Notes under the pieces: model-generated
Databases searched by the model: none
Told to the model about the DNA's origin: nothing
What the model saw: the letters and a program-made list of their open reading frames with translations, nothing else
Position numbers and translations under genes: made by a program
In this document: in pieces, positions 1-9,710 of the stretch
How the letters are laid out: every line of letters starts with the position of its first letter
Position numbering within the stretch: position 1 is the stretch's first letter
Assembly: GCF_900091445.1 (NCBI RefSeq)
Contig: NZ_LT607733.1
Location: 806,001-870,000, forward strand
From: Micromonospora echinofusca
GTDB taxonomy: Bacteria; Actinomycetota; Actinomycetes; Mycobacteriales; Micromonosporaceae
Length of the DNA: 64,000 nucleotides
Direction: 5' to 3'

Positions 1-2
1 GC

Positions 3-446
3 ACCTACGCCGGGGTGACCGCCGGCATCGCCGGCCTGGTCCGGGCGACCGGCCGACCGGTGCCCGACCGGCCCGCCCCGGCCGACGTGGTGCTGTTGAG
101 CATCGCCACCCACAAGCTGAGCCGGCTGCTGTCGAAGGACGCGGTGACGAGCCCGCTGCGGGCGCCCTTCACGCGATACGACAAGCCGATCGGCAGCGGC
201 GAGGTGATGGAGCAGGTCCGTGACCAGGGCAGCTCCACCCGGCACGCGATCGGGGAGCTGCTGAGCTGCCCGTTCTGCCTCGCGGTCTGGGTCGCCACGG
301 GGCTCACCGGCGGGCTGGTGCTCGCCCCCCGGCTGACCCGCCTGGTGGCGACCGCGCTGACCGCCGTGGCCGCCTCGGACTTCCTCCAGATGGCGTACGC
401 GGTGGCCCAGCAGGCCGCCGAGGGCGGCGAGCACGACGAGGACTGA
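3..446 (+). CDS. DUF1360-like membrane protein, 5' end outside window
   Basis: The reading frame is open from the first bases, so the true start probably lies before the window; an internal GTG at 15 is the first start visible. The C-terminal ~145 residues contain a polar N-terminal half, the motif SCPFCLAVW near the middle and a hydrophobic stretch just after it. The CPFC motif followed by a tryptophan and a membrane segment is what I associate with the DUF1360 family of small membrane proteins, whose function is unknown. It is followed by a strong hairpin terminator, so it is the last gene of its transcript. Confidence 0.7.
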   Translation, partial: TYAGVTAGIAGLVRATGRPVPDRPAPADVVLLSIATHKLSRLLSKDAVTSPLRAPFTRYDKPIGSGEVMEQVRDQGSSTRHAIGELLSCPFCLAVWVATGLTGGLVLAPRLTRLVATALTAVAASDFLQMAYAVAQQAAEGGEHDED

Positions 447-456
447 CGACGTACGA

Positions 457-489
457 CGAAGGGGGCCGGCTGCGCGCCGGCCCCCTTCG
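457..489. terminator. Strong hairpin terminator
   Basis: A perfect 14-bp inverted repeat (457-470 with 476-489) with a 5-nt loop follows the stop at 446 by ten bases. There is no long T run, which is normal in high-GC actinomycetes. It could also serve the minus-strand gene ending at 535. Confidence 0.75.
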
Positions 490-534
490 CACGTCGATCC
501 GTCCCACGTCCCCGGCCCCGCCGGGTCGCGCGGA

Positions 535-744
535 TCAGGTCGGGGTCGTGCCGTGGTCCTCGCCGGCCCAGCCGCGGGACGTCTCCGGCTCGCGCTCGTC
601 GGCGTCGGCTCCCGTGATGATGTCCCGGTCGACCGCCGTACGGTCGTGCTCGTTGGCGAAGTCGGGCTCCGGCAGGGTGTCCCGGCCGCCGGGGGGTTGG
701 CCGAGCGCCGGCAGCTTCTCGTGTTCTTCCTCGTGGTGGGACAT
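535..744 (-). CDS. Small acidic hypothetical protein
   Basis: A 69-residue, strongly hydrophilic protein rich in Glu, Asp and His (starts MSHHEEEHEK) with no membrane segment or recognisable domain. The codon pattern (G/C third positions) fits a real gene, and GAGAACGAG just upstream can serve as ribosome site. Small disordered acidic proteins of this kind are frequent in actinomycetes; no function can be assigned. It points toward the terminator at 457-489. Confidence 0.55.
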   Translation of the reverse strand: MSHHEEEHEKLPALGQPPGGRDTLPEPDFANEHDRTAVDRDIITGADADEREPETSRGWAGEDHGTTPT

Positions 745-875
745 CTCGTTCTCCTCACTGCTCGTCGGCCTCGGGTGCGCGAGGCCGTCCGCCCCAGGGG
801 GGCGGGTGGGCGGCGAGCCGCCCCACGGACGACGGCCGCCACGGCCCGGGCCGTGGCGGCCCGGACCGCCGGGCG

Positions 876-1115
876 TCAGGTGACCGAACCGCCGAGCAGG
901 TCGGCGACCTCGTCCACGGCGTACTCGCCCTCGGGCAGGGCGGCGATGCGGGTGAGGAGCTGCGCGGGCAGCTCCGCGGAGACGGCCCGGCGGTAGATGT
1001 CCGCCTGACTGATCCGCTCCTGGCCGTGGTAGAGATCCTCGAGCAGATCGTCGAGGCGCCGGATGTCCGGCTCCTCGACCACGGGCGCGTCCGTCACGGG
1101 TGCGTCGTCGGTCAC
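876..1115 (-). CDS. Small conserved-type hypothetical protein
   Basis: A 79-residue protein with an acidic N-terminus (about residues 1-25) and a mostly helical, amphipathic rest ending LPEGEYAVDEVADLLGG. The end resembles the helix found in small DUF2795-like actinomycete proteins, but I cannot confirm the family. It lies upstream of, and in the same direction as, the small acidic gene at 535-744, separated by 131 bases. Confidence 0.55.
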   Translation of the reverse strand: MTDDAPVTDAPVVEEPDIRRLDDLLEDLYHGQERISQADIYRRAVSAELPAQLLTRIAALPEGEYAVDEVADLLGGSVT

Positions 1116-1402
1116 GAGAGGTCAGCTACCCGCGACCGAATCGGCCAAACGTCACCGCGCCCCGGCGCCGTGCGTGAGCGTCCCTCGTGGCGTGGCCTCG
1201 TCGGAGCGGGGCCCGGGAAGCGCGGCCCCGGCTGTGACGGCGGTCATGGCGGAGGCCGGAACACCGGCGGCGGTTCGCCCGTTGAGTCAGGTGTCGGTGT
1301 GACCAGTGTCCCCGGGCCTCACCTAAATTGCCTTCGCGGAATACCGTCCGGCTGGAGCCGCGTCGCGCCACTCGCCGAGAGGCGACCTGCACACCGGCAC
1401 CA
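1116..1402. other. Intergenic stretch with no gene seen
   Basis: No frame here has convincing codon bias or a supported start. The segment should hold the promoter of the minus-strand gene starting at 1115. Around 1318-1332 the base composition drops to AT-richer sequence (CCTCACCTAAATTGCC), the most promoter-like patch, but no -35/-10 pair is clear. Confidence 0.5.
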
Positions 1403-1438
1403 GTGCCGCCCCCGAGCCTCAGGGCCCGGGGGCGGCAC
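1403..1438 (-). terminator. Terminator after aroG
   Basis: A perfect 12-bp inverted repeat (1403-1414 with 1427-1438) with a 12-nt loop lies 37 bases beyond the aroG stop on the minus strand. No T run. Confidence 0.7.
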
Positions 1439-1474
1439 CGTTCTCCCACCCCGACGCCGACCGGGCGAGGCCGG

Positions 1475-2563
1475 TCAGGCGGAGGTGGGTACGGCGGTGC
1501 GGCGGCGGGTGCGGACGGCGGCGGCCAGGTGGCTGAGGACCTCCTCGGTGGTGTCCCAGCCGATGCAGGCGTCCGTGACCGACTGGCCGTACGTCAGCTC
1601 GCGGGTCGGGTCGAGGTCCTGGCGGCCGGGGAGCAGGAAGCTCTCCAGCATGATCCCGACGATGCCGCGCTGCCCGGCGTCGAGCTGGGCCGCCACGTCG
1701 GCGGCCACCCTCGGCTGGTTGCGGTGGTCCTTGCCGCTGTTGGCGTGGCTCGCGTCGACCACCACGCGCTCGGGCAGGCCGGCCGCGCGCAGCAGCTCCA
1801 GGGCGCCGGCCACCGACTCCGCGTCGTAGTTCGGCCGGCCGCCCCCGCCGCGCAGCACCAGGTGCCCGTCGGCGTTGCCCCGGGTGTGCAGGATCGCGGG
1901 CGTGCCGGAGACGTCGATGCCGGGGAAGACGTGCGGTACGCCGGCCGCCCGGATGGCGTCGACGGCGGTGCCGATGCTGCCGTCCGGGCGGTTCTTCATG
2001 CCGATCGGCATCGACAGGCCGGAGGCGAGCTGCCGGTGCACCTGGCTCTCCACCGTCCGCGCGCCGATCGCTCCCCACGCCACCGTGTCGGCGATGTACT
2101 GCGGCGTGATCGGGTCGAGGAACTCGCAGCCGACGGGGAGCCCCAGGCGCAACACGTCGAGCAGGAGCGCGCGGGCCGTACGCAGGCCGGTGTTGACGTC
2201 GCCGGAGCCGTCCAGCCCGGGGTCGTTGATCAGGCCCTTCCAGCCCACCGTCGAGCGCGGCTTCTCGAAGTAGACCCGCATCACGACCAGCAGGTCGTCG
2301 GCCACCCGCGCGGCGGCTTCGCGCAGCAGGTGGGCGTACTCCAGCGCGGCGGCCGGGTCGTGCACCGAGCACGGGCCGACCACCACCAGCAGCCGGTCGT
2401 CGGCACCGTCCAGCACGCGACCGACCGCCCGTCGCCCGGCCAGTACGGCCGAGGCGAGCGTGTCGTCGAGGGGCAGCTCGTGGTGCAGCAGGGCCGGGGT
2501 GGTCAACGGCACGACGCGGTCGATCCGTTGGTCGCTGACCCGATCGGTCTCCGGGGTCGTCAC
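1475..2563 (-). CDS. aroG: 3-deoxy-7-phosphoheptulonate (DAHP) synthase, class I
   Basis: Condenses phosphoenolpyruvate and erythrose-4-phosphate, the first step of the shikimate pathway; cytoplasmic. The 362-residue length is normal for class I (AroFGH-type) enzymes. Visible family motifs are VGPCSVHDP (about residue 62), the metal/substrate motifs RVYFEKPRS and GMKNRPDGS, and HANSGKDHR near residue 270. This differs from the plant-like class II enzyme most actinomycetes rely on, so a second copy may exist elsewhere. Start is the GTG/ATG region at 2563 behind GGAAGGAC. It stands alone, preceded by a structured leader (2610-2718), and is followed by a terminator. Confidence 0.95.
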   Translation of the reverse strand: MTTPETDRVSDQRIDRVVPLTTPALLHHELPLDDTLASAVLAGRRAVGRVLDGADDRLLVVVGPCSVHDPAAALEYAHLLREAAARVADDLLVVMRVYFEKPRSTVGWKGLINDPGLDGSGDVNTGLRTARALLLDVLRLGLPVGCEFLDPITPQYIADTVAWGAIGARTVESQVHRQLASGLSMPIGMKNRPDGSIGTAVDAIRAAGVPHVFPGIDVSGTPAILHTRGNADGHLVLRGGGGRPNYDAESVAGALELLRAAGLPERVVVDASHANSGKDHRNQPRVAADVAAQLDAGQRGIVGIMLESFLLPGRQDLDPTRELTYGQSVTDACIGWDTTEEVLSHLAAAVRTRRRTAVPTSA

Positions 2564-2609
2564 GGTGGGAGTCCTTCCGCCGACCGTGCCCCGGGGCCGG
2601 TGCCCGGGT

Positions 2610-2718
2610 CGAGCCGGCTGCTCGTACGCAAAAGGGCAGGAACGGAAGCTCCTGCCCGGCCGGCTCGAATGTGGTGACGTCAGATCATGGTGAAGTCACC
2701 GGCGTGCGAGCCGGCTGC
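2610..2718 (-). promoter_or_regulatory. Structured leader / attenuator candidate of aroG
   Basis: Reading the minus strand toward aroG: segment A (2707-2718), a GGTGAC/GTCACC hairpin (2673-2700), segment B (2659-2667), an 8-bp hairpin GGGCAGGA/TCCTGCCC followed by TTTT (2630-2657), then segment C (2610-2621). A and C are identical 12-mers (cgagccggctgc on the plus strand) and B is complementary to nine bases of both. B can therefore pair with A or with C. The T-tailed hairpin looks like an intrinsic terminator ahead of the start codon. No Trp-, Phe- or Tyr-rich leader peptide is visible. Confidence 0.55.
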
Positions 2719-2875
2719 CTAAACCATCGATACGAACGCGTCACGCGGCCCAGCGTACCCGACCGTGCGGGAAGGTCCACCCGATCGTCGGGAAAGACTC
2801 GCTTCGCGTTCGCCTCCATCGATGTCTTCGACGGTAGTTTCATCGACACCGACCGCTGTTTCCCGGAGGTTCCCG

Positions 2876-4030
2876 ATGGACCGTCGTACCGTCCTGCGCG
2901 CCACCGTCCTCGGCGGCGCCGCCGCCTTCTCCGGCAGTCTCTGGGCCGGCGCCGCCCTGGCCGCCCCTGCTCAGCCCGGTGCCAGCCCGTACGGGCCGCT
3001 CGGCGCGGCCGACGCCAACGGCCTCCAACTGCCCGCCGGTTTCACCAGCCGGGTGATCGCCCGCTCCCGGCAGACGGTGCCGGGGACGTCGTACACCTGG
3101 CACGACGCGCCCGACGGCGGCGCCTGTTTCGTCGCCGGCACCGGATGGATCTACGTCTCGAACTCCGAGATCCTGACCACCGGCGGGGCCTCGGCGGTGC
3201 GCTTCGACGCCGACGGCAGCGTCGCCTCGGCGTACCGCATCCTGTCGAACACCAACCGCAACTGCGCGGGCGGCGCGACCCCGTGGGGGACCTGGCTCTC
3301 CGGCGAGGAGGTCAGCCGGGGATACGTGTACGAGACGTACCCGCAGGGCGGCCGGGCCGGGGTGCGGCGGGCCGCGATGGGCCGGTTCAACCACGAGGCG
3401 GCGGCCTGCGACCCGGAGCGACAGGTCGTCTACCTCACGGAGGACGAGACCAGCGGCTGCTTCTACCGGTTCCGGCCGACCACCTGGGGCGACCTCTCGG
3501 CCGGCACGCTGGAGGTGCTGGTCGCCGGCACGGGCACCAGCGGCCCGGTGAGCTGGGCGCGGGTGCCCGACCCGGACGGCTCGCCCACGCTCACCCGCAA
3601 CCAGGTCTCCGGGGCGAAGAGGTTCAACGGCGGCGAGGGCTGCTGGTACGCCGACGGCACCTGCTGGTTCACCACCAAGGGCGACAACCGGGTCTGGGCC
3701 TACGACGCGGTCGACCAGCGCATCGACCTGGCGTACGACGACTCGCTGGTCTCCGGGACGGCGCCGCTGACCGGGGTGGACAACATCACCGGGGCCCGCT
3801 CGGGCGACCTCTACGTCGCCGAGGACGGCGGCAACATGGAGATCAACGTGATCACGCCGGCGGGGGTGGTCGCCCCGTTCCTGCGGATCACCGGCCAGTC
3901 CTCGTCGGAGATCTGCGGGCCGGCGTTCTCGCCCGACGGCGGCCGGTTCTACTTCTCGTCGCAGCGCGGCACGTCCGGCTCCTCCTCCGGGGGCATCACC
4001 TACGAGGTACGCGGCCCGTTCCGCTCCTGA
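2876..4030 (+). CDS. Tat-exported DUF839/PhoX-like protein
   Basis: A 384-residue exported protein. The N-terminus MDRRTVLRAT, a hydrophobic Ala/Gly stretch and an ALAAP cleavage site (about residues 1-30) form a twin-arginine signal peptide. The mature part carries the PhoX/DUF839 propeller features: GGATPWGTWLSGEE, a glycine-rich FNHEAAACDP segment, TEDETSGCFYRF, and a C-terminal CGPAFSPDG. PhoX relatives are calcium/iron phosphatases; this is shorter than classical PhoX, so the catalytic activity is not certain. The start at 2876 is chosen over an upstream ATG because GGAGG lies nine bases before it and the signal peptide begins there. Confidence 0.85.
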   Translation: MDRRTVLRATVLGGAAAFSGSLWAGAALAAPAQPGASPYGPLGAADANGLQLPAGFTSRVIARSRQTVPGTSYTWHDAPDGGACFVAGTGWIYVSNSEILTTGGASAVRFDADGSVASAYRILSNTNRNCAGGATPWGTWLSGEEVSRGYVYETYPQGGRAGVRRAAMGRFNHEAAACDPERQVVYLTEDETSGCFYRFRPTTWGDLSAGTLEVLVAGTGTSGPVSWARVPDPDGSPTLTRNQVSGAKRFNGGEGCWYADGTCWFTTKGDNRVWAYDAVDQRIDLAYDDSLVSGTAPLTGVDNITGARSGDLYVAEDGGNMEINVITPAGVVAPFLRITGQSSSEICGPAFSPDGGRFYFSSQRGTSGSSSGGITYEVRGPFRS

Positions 4031-4090
4031 CCGCCCGCCGGGCGCGATCATGCGGCGTGCCGGAGGCGCCGGCGGGGTATGTGGGCGGTC

Positions 4091-4306
4091 ATGAGTCACG
4101 AGCAGAGCGACCAGGAACGGGTGGAGTCCCGCGCCCACCTGCTGCCCGAGGAGGCGGCGGCCGGCAGCGACGACCCCCACGCGCAGGCGGCGGCCATCCT
4201 CGCCGAGTCCGACCTCCGGGAGGAGGACCGCAACGCCGCCCCCGACACCGTGCTGGAGCGGCGTACCTCCGATCAGACGGTGACCCCCATCGAGCCCCCC
4301 GACTGA
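4091..4306 (+). CDS. Small hydrophilic hypothetical protein
   Basis: A 71-residue Glu/Asp/Ala-rich protein beginning MSHEQSDQERVE and ending EPPD; likely disordered, with no domain recognised. An ATG four codons upstream (4079) is an alternative start. Its 3' end overlaps the convergent gene at 4273-5013 by 34 bases, an arrangement without a terminator between the two. Confidence 0.55.
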   Translation: MSHEQSDQERVESRAHLLPEEAAAGSDDPHAQAAAILAESDLREEDRNAAPDTVLERRTSDQTVTPIEPPD

Positions 4307-5013
4307 GCCACGGCGCCCCGGGCCCGTCGCGAGCCCCGGTAGGTGTGCTCCCGCAGCCAGGCGATCGGGCCGACCGCCCGCAGCCCCGGCGGGAGATTGC
4401 CGATCGGGTCGAAGGCCAGCGCCGCGTCGTCGCGGGCGCTGAGCTGGGCACCGAGGCTGACCTGCCCGAACGGCCGCCACGGCCCGACGGCGGACGCGAC
4501 CGCGAGCACCAGGCGCGGCGCGTCCGCCCGGGCCGCGGCGGCGACCTCGGGCAGGCTGCGGCCCAGGTCGGGCGACTCCGGGTCGGCCAGCGCGGCCAGG
4601 AAGAGCCGCCGCCGGCCCGCGCGGAACGGCATGATCGTGCTGTACGTCCCCGCGAAGCGGCGCCGGGGCAGCGGCAGGTTCCGCAGCAGCGGCGCGGCCC
4701 CGCTGGAGCTGACCAGCAGGTCGAACGGCCGGCCCGCGTCGGAGTGCAGCCGCACGGCCAGCCCCAGCACGTCCGGCCAGGCGCCCGGGGTGGGCACGCC
4801 CTTGGAGAGCCGGACGGTCGCCGGGAAGCGTCCCGGATCGTCCAGCAGCGGCACCCCGGTCGGCGGTCCCGGCGTACCCCAGACGACGACCTCGCCCGTG
4901 AACGAGCGGCCCGCGGGATGCAGCAGGCGGGCCCGGCGTAGCCGGGTCAGGGCGGCGGTCGCGCGGTCGACTGCGACGGCGGCCCGGTCGGTCACGGTGG
5001 CGGCAGGCGGCAT
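4273..5013 (-). CDS. Catalase-fold-like protein, function unknown
   Basis: A 246-residue soluble protein. Blocks such as LHPAGRSFTGEVVVWG, a PATVRLSKGVPTP segment, PDVLGLAVRLH and DLLVSSSG recall the heme-catalase-like fold family that is often labelled phosphodiesterase in actinomycete genomes. I see no catalase active-site His/Asn pair, so peroxidase activity is not supported. The start at 5013 gives an Ala-rich N-terminus; GTG/ATG alternatives nearby cannot be excluded. It overlaps the end of the small plus-strand gene before it. Confidence 0.5.
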   Translation of the reverse strand: MPPAATVTDRAAVAVDRATAALTRLRRARLLHPAGRSFTGEVVVWGTPGPPTGVPLLDDPGRFPATVRLSKGVPTPGAWPDVLGLAVRLHSDAGRPFDLLVSSSGAAPLLRNLPLPRRRFAGTYSTIMPFRAGRRRLFLAALADPESPDLGRSLPEVAAAARADAPRLVLAVASAVGPWRPFGQVSLGAQLSARDDAALAFDPIGNLPPGLRAVGPIAWLREHTYRGSRRARGAVAQSGGSMGVTV

Positions 5014-5102
5014 GCCTCCCCGGTACCCGGCGGCCGGCGGTCGATGCCTCGCCGCGTGCGGCGCGTCCCGCTGCGCGTCCCCCGATCGGATAGCGTCGTG
5101 CC

Positions 5103-6395
5103 ATGCCCGACAGCGGTTACCCCTGGCCCATCGAGACCACCCGCCTGGACAACGGCCTGCGCGTGGTGGTGAGTGAGGACCGCACCGCCCCGGCGGTCGC
5201 GGTGAACCTCTGGTACGACGTCGGTTCCCGCCACGAGCCCGAGGGGCAGACCGGCTTCGCCCACCTCTTCGAGCACCTGATGTTCGAGGGCTCGGTCAAC
5301 GTGGCGAAGACCGAGCACATGAAGCTGGTGCAGGGCGCGGGCGGCTCGCTCAACGCCACCACCAACCCGGACCGCACCAACTACTTCGAGACCGTCCCCG
5401 CCGAGCACCTCGAACTGGCGCTGTGGCTGGAGGCCGACCGGATGGGCGGGCTGGTCCCCGCGCTGACCCAGGAGACGCTGGACAACCAGCGGGACGTGGT
5501 CAAGAACGAGCGGCGCCAGCGCTACGACAACGTGCCCTACGGCGACGCCTGGCTGCGGTTGCTGCCGCTGCTCTATCCGCCCGGACACCCCTACCACCAC
5601 GCCACGATCGGGTCGATGGCCGACCTCAACGCCGCCGACCTGGCCACCTTCCAGGCGTTCCACCGGACCTACTACGCGCCGAACAACGCGGTGCTCACCG
5701 TGGTGGGCGACGCCTCGGCCGCCGAGGTGTTCGCGCTGGCCGACAAGTACTTCGGCGCGATCCCGCCGCGCGCGCAGATCCCGCCCGCGCCGGACGGCCG
5801 GACCGTCGCGGCCACCGGCCGACCCGCCGTGGAGACGGTCACCGCCGACGTGCCGGCGCCGCGCGTCTACGTCGCGCACCGCACCCACCCCTTCGGCAGC
5901 CCGGGCTACGACGTGCTGACGGTGCTCGCCACCGTGCTGGGCAGCGGCCGGGGCAGCCGCCTCTACCAGCGCCTCGCCGACGGGGAGCGGATCGCCCAGC
6001 CCGACCTCGTCGGGGCGTACGGGGTGGACCTCGCGCACGCCCCCGCGCCGCTGATCGCCACCGCCACGGCCCGCCCCGGGGTCAGCGCCGAACGGCTGGG
6101 CGCCGGGCTGGCCGAGGTGGTCGACGAGTTGGCCACCGTGCCGGTCACCGCCACCGAGCTGGACCGGGCCAAGTCCCTGTTGAGCACCTCGTGGTGGCGG
6201 CAGATGTCCACGGTGGACGGCCGGGCGGACACGCTCGGGCGCTACGCCACCCAGTTCGGCGACCCGGCGAAGGCCGCGCAGCGGCTGCCGGCCTGGCTCG
6301 CGGTGACCGCCGAGCAGATCGCCGAGGCCGCCGCCGAGGTGCTCGCCGCCGACGACCGGGTGACCCTGACCTACCTGCCCGAGGAGAAGCACTGA
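5103..6395 (+). CDS. M16 family zinc metallopeptidase, catalytic subunit
   Basis: A 430-residue M16B-type peptidase. The inverted zinc motif HLFEHLMFEG (HxxEH, about residues 56-65) is intact, and the third ligand Glu lies in the downstream NERRQ segment (about residue 135). No signal peptide is seen, so it is probably cytoplasmic. M16B peptidases are clam-shell enzymes that degrade peptides and often act as a heterodimer with a non-catalytic partner. The next gene encodes exactly such a partner and starts within the stop codon of this one (TGATG), so the two are translationally coupled. Confidence 0.93.
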   Translation: MPDSGYPWPIETTRLDNGLRVVVSEDRTAPAVAVNLWYDVGSRHEPEGQTGFAHLFEHLMFEGSVNVAKTEHMKLVQGAGGSLNATTNPDRTNYFETVPAEHLELALWLEADRMGGLVPALTQETLDNQRDVVKNERRQRYDNVPYGDAWLRLLPLLYPPGHPYHHATIGSMADLNAADLATFQAFHRTYYAPNNAVLTVVGDASAAEVFALADKYFGAIPPRAQIPPAPDGRTVAATGRPAVETVTADVPAPRVYVAHRTHPFGSPGYDVLTVLATVLGSGRGSRLYQRLADGERIAQPDLVGAYGVDLAHAPAPLIATATARPGVSAERLGAGLAEVVDELATVPVTATELDRAKSLLSTSWWRQMSTVDGRADTLGRYATQFGDPAKAAQRLPAWLAVTAEQIAEAAAEVLAADDRVTLTYLPEEKH

Positions 6396-7741
6396 TGACG
6401 CTGATCGCTGACCGCCCCGGGCCGGGCGCCGCCCGCCCGTACCGGTTCCCGCAGGTGGTCCGGCGCACGGTCGCCGGTGGTCAGGTGGTCGCCGCGCACC
6501 TGCCCGGGCAGAACCTGGCCGTGGCGCTGCTGCTGCTCGACGCGGGCGCCGGGCGCGAACCGACCGGCAAGGAGGGGCTCGGCGCGGTGCTCGCCAAGGC
6601 ACTGGAGGAGGGGACCGCGCAGCGCGACGCGACAGCGTACGCGCTGGCGATCGAAGGGCTCGGCACCGAGCTGGTGATCGGCCTGGACTGGGACTCCTTC
6701 CAGGTCAGCGTGCAGGTGCCGGTGGAGCGGCTGAGCGCCGCCGTGGAGCTGCTCGCCGAGGCGGTACGCACCCCGAAGCTGGACCCGGACGACGTCCGGC
6801 GGGTGCGTGACGACGAGGCGACCGCGCTGCGGATGGACTGGGCCAACCCCGGCCCGCGGGCCGACGCGGCACTGCGCGCCGACCTGTTCGGCGCCGGCAA
6901 CCGCTGGGGCCGCCCCATGTACGGCGACCCGGAGTCGGTGGCGGCGCTGGACGTCGAGGACGTCACGGTCTTCCACTCCGAGTGGTTCATCCGCCCCGGC
7001 ACGCTGATCGTCGCGGGTGACCTGGAACGGCTGGACCTGGACGCGCTCGGCGCGACGGCCTTCGCCGGCACCGGCGGCGGGCCGGTCGAGCAGGGCGGCC
7101 CGATCGAGGTGCCGACCCGCTCCGGCCGACGGATCATCCTCGTGGACCGGCCCGGGTCGGTGCAGTCCACGCTGCGGCTGGGCCACCCGTCGCCGCACCG
7201 CGCCCACCCCGACCACGTGCCGATGACGCTCGCCGGCACGGTGCTCGGCGGGGCGTTCACCTCCCGGCTCAACCACCTGATCCGCGAGGTGCGCGGCTAC
7301 ACGTACGGCATCCGGGGCGACTTCGCCTCGTCCCGCCGGTTCGGCCGCTTCGGGGTCAGCTCCAGCGTGCAGACGGCCGTCACCGCGCCGGCCGTCGTCG
7401 AGGCCGTCGGGGAGATCACCCGTACCCGCGAGACCGGGGTGACCGAGGAGGAGCTGGCGGTCGCGCGTTCCTGGCGGGCCGGGCAGCTCTCGGTGGAGTT
7501 GCAGAGCCCCCGGGCCATCGCCGGCGCGCTGACCACCCTGGTCGTGTACGACCTGCCCGACGACTACCACGCCCGGCTGCGGGAGTCGCTGCTCGCCGCC
7601 GACGTGGCCCAGGTCTCCGCGGCGGCCGCCACGCACCTGCGCCCGGAGGAACTCACCCTCGTGGTGGAGGGCGACGCCGCCGTGATCCGCGACGAACTCG
7701 TCGCCACCGGCCTGGGCGAACTCGTCGAGGACGCCTCCTGA
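6395..7741 (+). CDS. M16 family peptidase, non-catalytic partner
   Basis: A 448-residue M16 homologue in which the HxxEH zinc motif is absent: the equivalent segment reads EGLGAVLAKALEEG. The substrate-binding Arg/Tyr region is kept (LNHLIREVRGYTYG, about residues 290-305). This is the usual division of labour in bacterial heterodimeric M16B peptidases, one subunit carrying zinc and the other the R/Y motif. Start ATG overlaps the stop of the catalytic gene (TGATG), arguing for equal expression of the two chains. Confidence 0.93.
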   Translation: MTLIADRPGPGAARPYRFPQVVRRTVAGGQVVAAHLPGQNLAVALLLLDAGAGREPTGKEGLGAVLAKALEEGTAQRDATAYALAIEGLGTELVIGLDWDSFQVSVQVPVERLSAAVELLAEAVRTPKLDPDDVRRVRDDEATALRMDWANPGPRADAALRADLFGAGNRWGRPMYGDPESVAALDVEDVTVFHSEWFIRPGTLIVAGDLERLDLDALGATAFAGTGGGPVEQGGPIEVPTRSGRRIILVDRPGSVQSTLRLGHPSPHRAHPDHVPMTLAGTVLGGAFTSRLNHLIREVRGYTYGIRGDFASSRRFGRFGVSSSVQTAVTAPAVVEAVGEITRTRETGVTEEELAVARSWRAGQLSVELQSPRAIAGALTTLVVYDLPDDYHARLRESLLAADVAQVSAAAATHLRPEELTLVVEGDAAVIRDELVATGLGELVEDAS

Positions 7742-7845
7742 CCGGCCGGGGCGGTGTGACGTGCGTCGCGCCGCCCCCGGCCGGCGCCGCGTCCCGTCCG
7801 GGGGCGGCCGGCGTGGATGCTGCGGCGGTCCGCCCCGCCGGCTGA

Positions 7846-9015
<1,170 letters not shown>

Positions 9016-9029
9016 CCGGCACGCCTCTC

Positions 9030-9053
9030 CGGGCCCCCGTCGGCGGGGGCCCG
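9030..9053 (+). terminator. Terminator after asd
   Basis: A perfect 10-bp stem (9030-9039 with 9044-9053) closed by a TCGG tetraloop lies 15 bases beyond the asd stop. Confidence 0.8.
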
Positions 9054-9153
9054 TCGCGTCCTCCGACGGGGCCCGGTCGCGCCGGCTACGTCGGGCGGGG
9101 CGTCCGCCGTGGTTCGATGGGACCGCCGTGACCGGTTTGAGCGGGAGGTTGCC

Positions 9154-9594
9154 GTGGCGGACGACGAGACCCAGCGGGCGTTGACGGAGCTGGTCGCCGG
9201 CCACCGGCTGGGGGTGCTGGCCACGCTCAAGCGGGACGGGCGCCCGCAGCTGTCCACCGTCATCTACGCCTTCGACGGCGCGTCGGCCCTGATCCGCGTC
9301 TCGGTGACCGACGGCCGGGCCAAGACCGCCAACCTGCGCCGGGACCCGCGCGCCTCCTTCCACGTCGGCAGTGCCGACGGCTGGGCGTACGCGGTCGCGG
9401 AGGCGCGCGCCGAGCTGACGCCGGTGGCCGCCGACCCGGACGACGCCACCGTGGCCGAGCTGGTCGACCTCTACCGGGCGATCCAGGGGGAACATCCGGA
9501 CTGGGCCGACTACCGGCGGGCGATGGTCGCCGAGGGGCGCCTCGTGCTCCGGCTGCACGTCGAACGCCTCTACGGCGTCCCACCGCGCGCCTGA
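9154..9594 (+). CDS. PPOX-class (F420/FMN) oxidoreductase-like protein
   Basis: A 146-residue split-beta-barrel flavin/deazaflavin protein. LAGHRLGVLATLKRDGRPQLS near residues 13-36 and the DGRAKTANLRRDPRASFHV segment are characteristic of the pyridoxamine-phosphate-oxidase-like family, of which many actinomycete members use coenzyme F420. The substrate is unknown. I prefer GTG 9154, preceded by GGGAGG at eight bases, over the upstream GTG at 9109 whose extra residues are charged and unlike the family. Confidence 0.88.
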   Translation: MADDETQRALTELVAGHRLGVLATLKRDGRPQLSTVIYAFDGASALIRVSVTDGRAKTANLRRDPRASFHVGSADGWAYAVAEARAELTPVAADPDDATVAELVDLYRAIQGEHPDWADYRRAMVAEGRLVLRLHVERLYGVPPRA

Positions 9595-9710
9595 CCCCTC
9601 CCGCCCGCCTGGCCCCTCCCGCCCGCGTGGCCTCCCTGCCCCGGGGCGCCTCGCGTTACCCCGTGCGGTCGGCGGGTAGACGGCGGTGCCGACACCGAGA
9701 GGGGAGCACC

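Noticed and set aside
1318..1332. IdeR/DtxR-like iron box TTAGGTGAGGC (minus strand)
   Set aside because: Only the left half matches; the inverted half is absent and no iron gene is nearby.
2719..2904. Minus-strand 61-codon frame upstream of aroG as leader peptide
   Set aside because: Overlaps the start and ribosome site of the PhoX-like gene, has no aromatic codons and no ribosome site.
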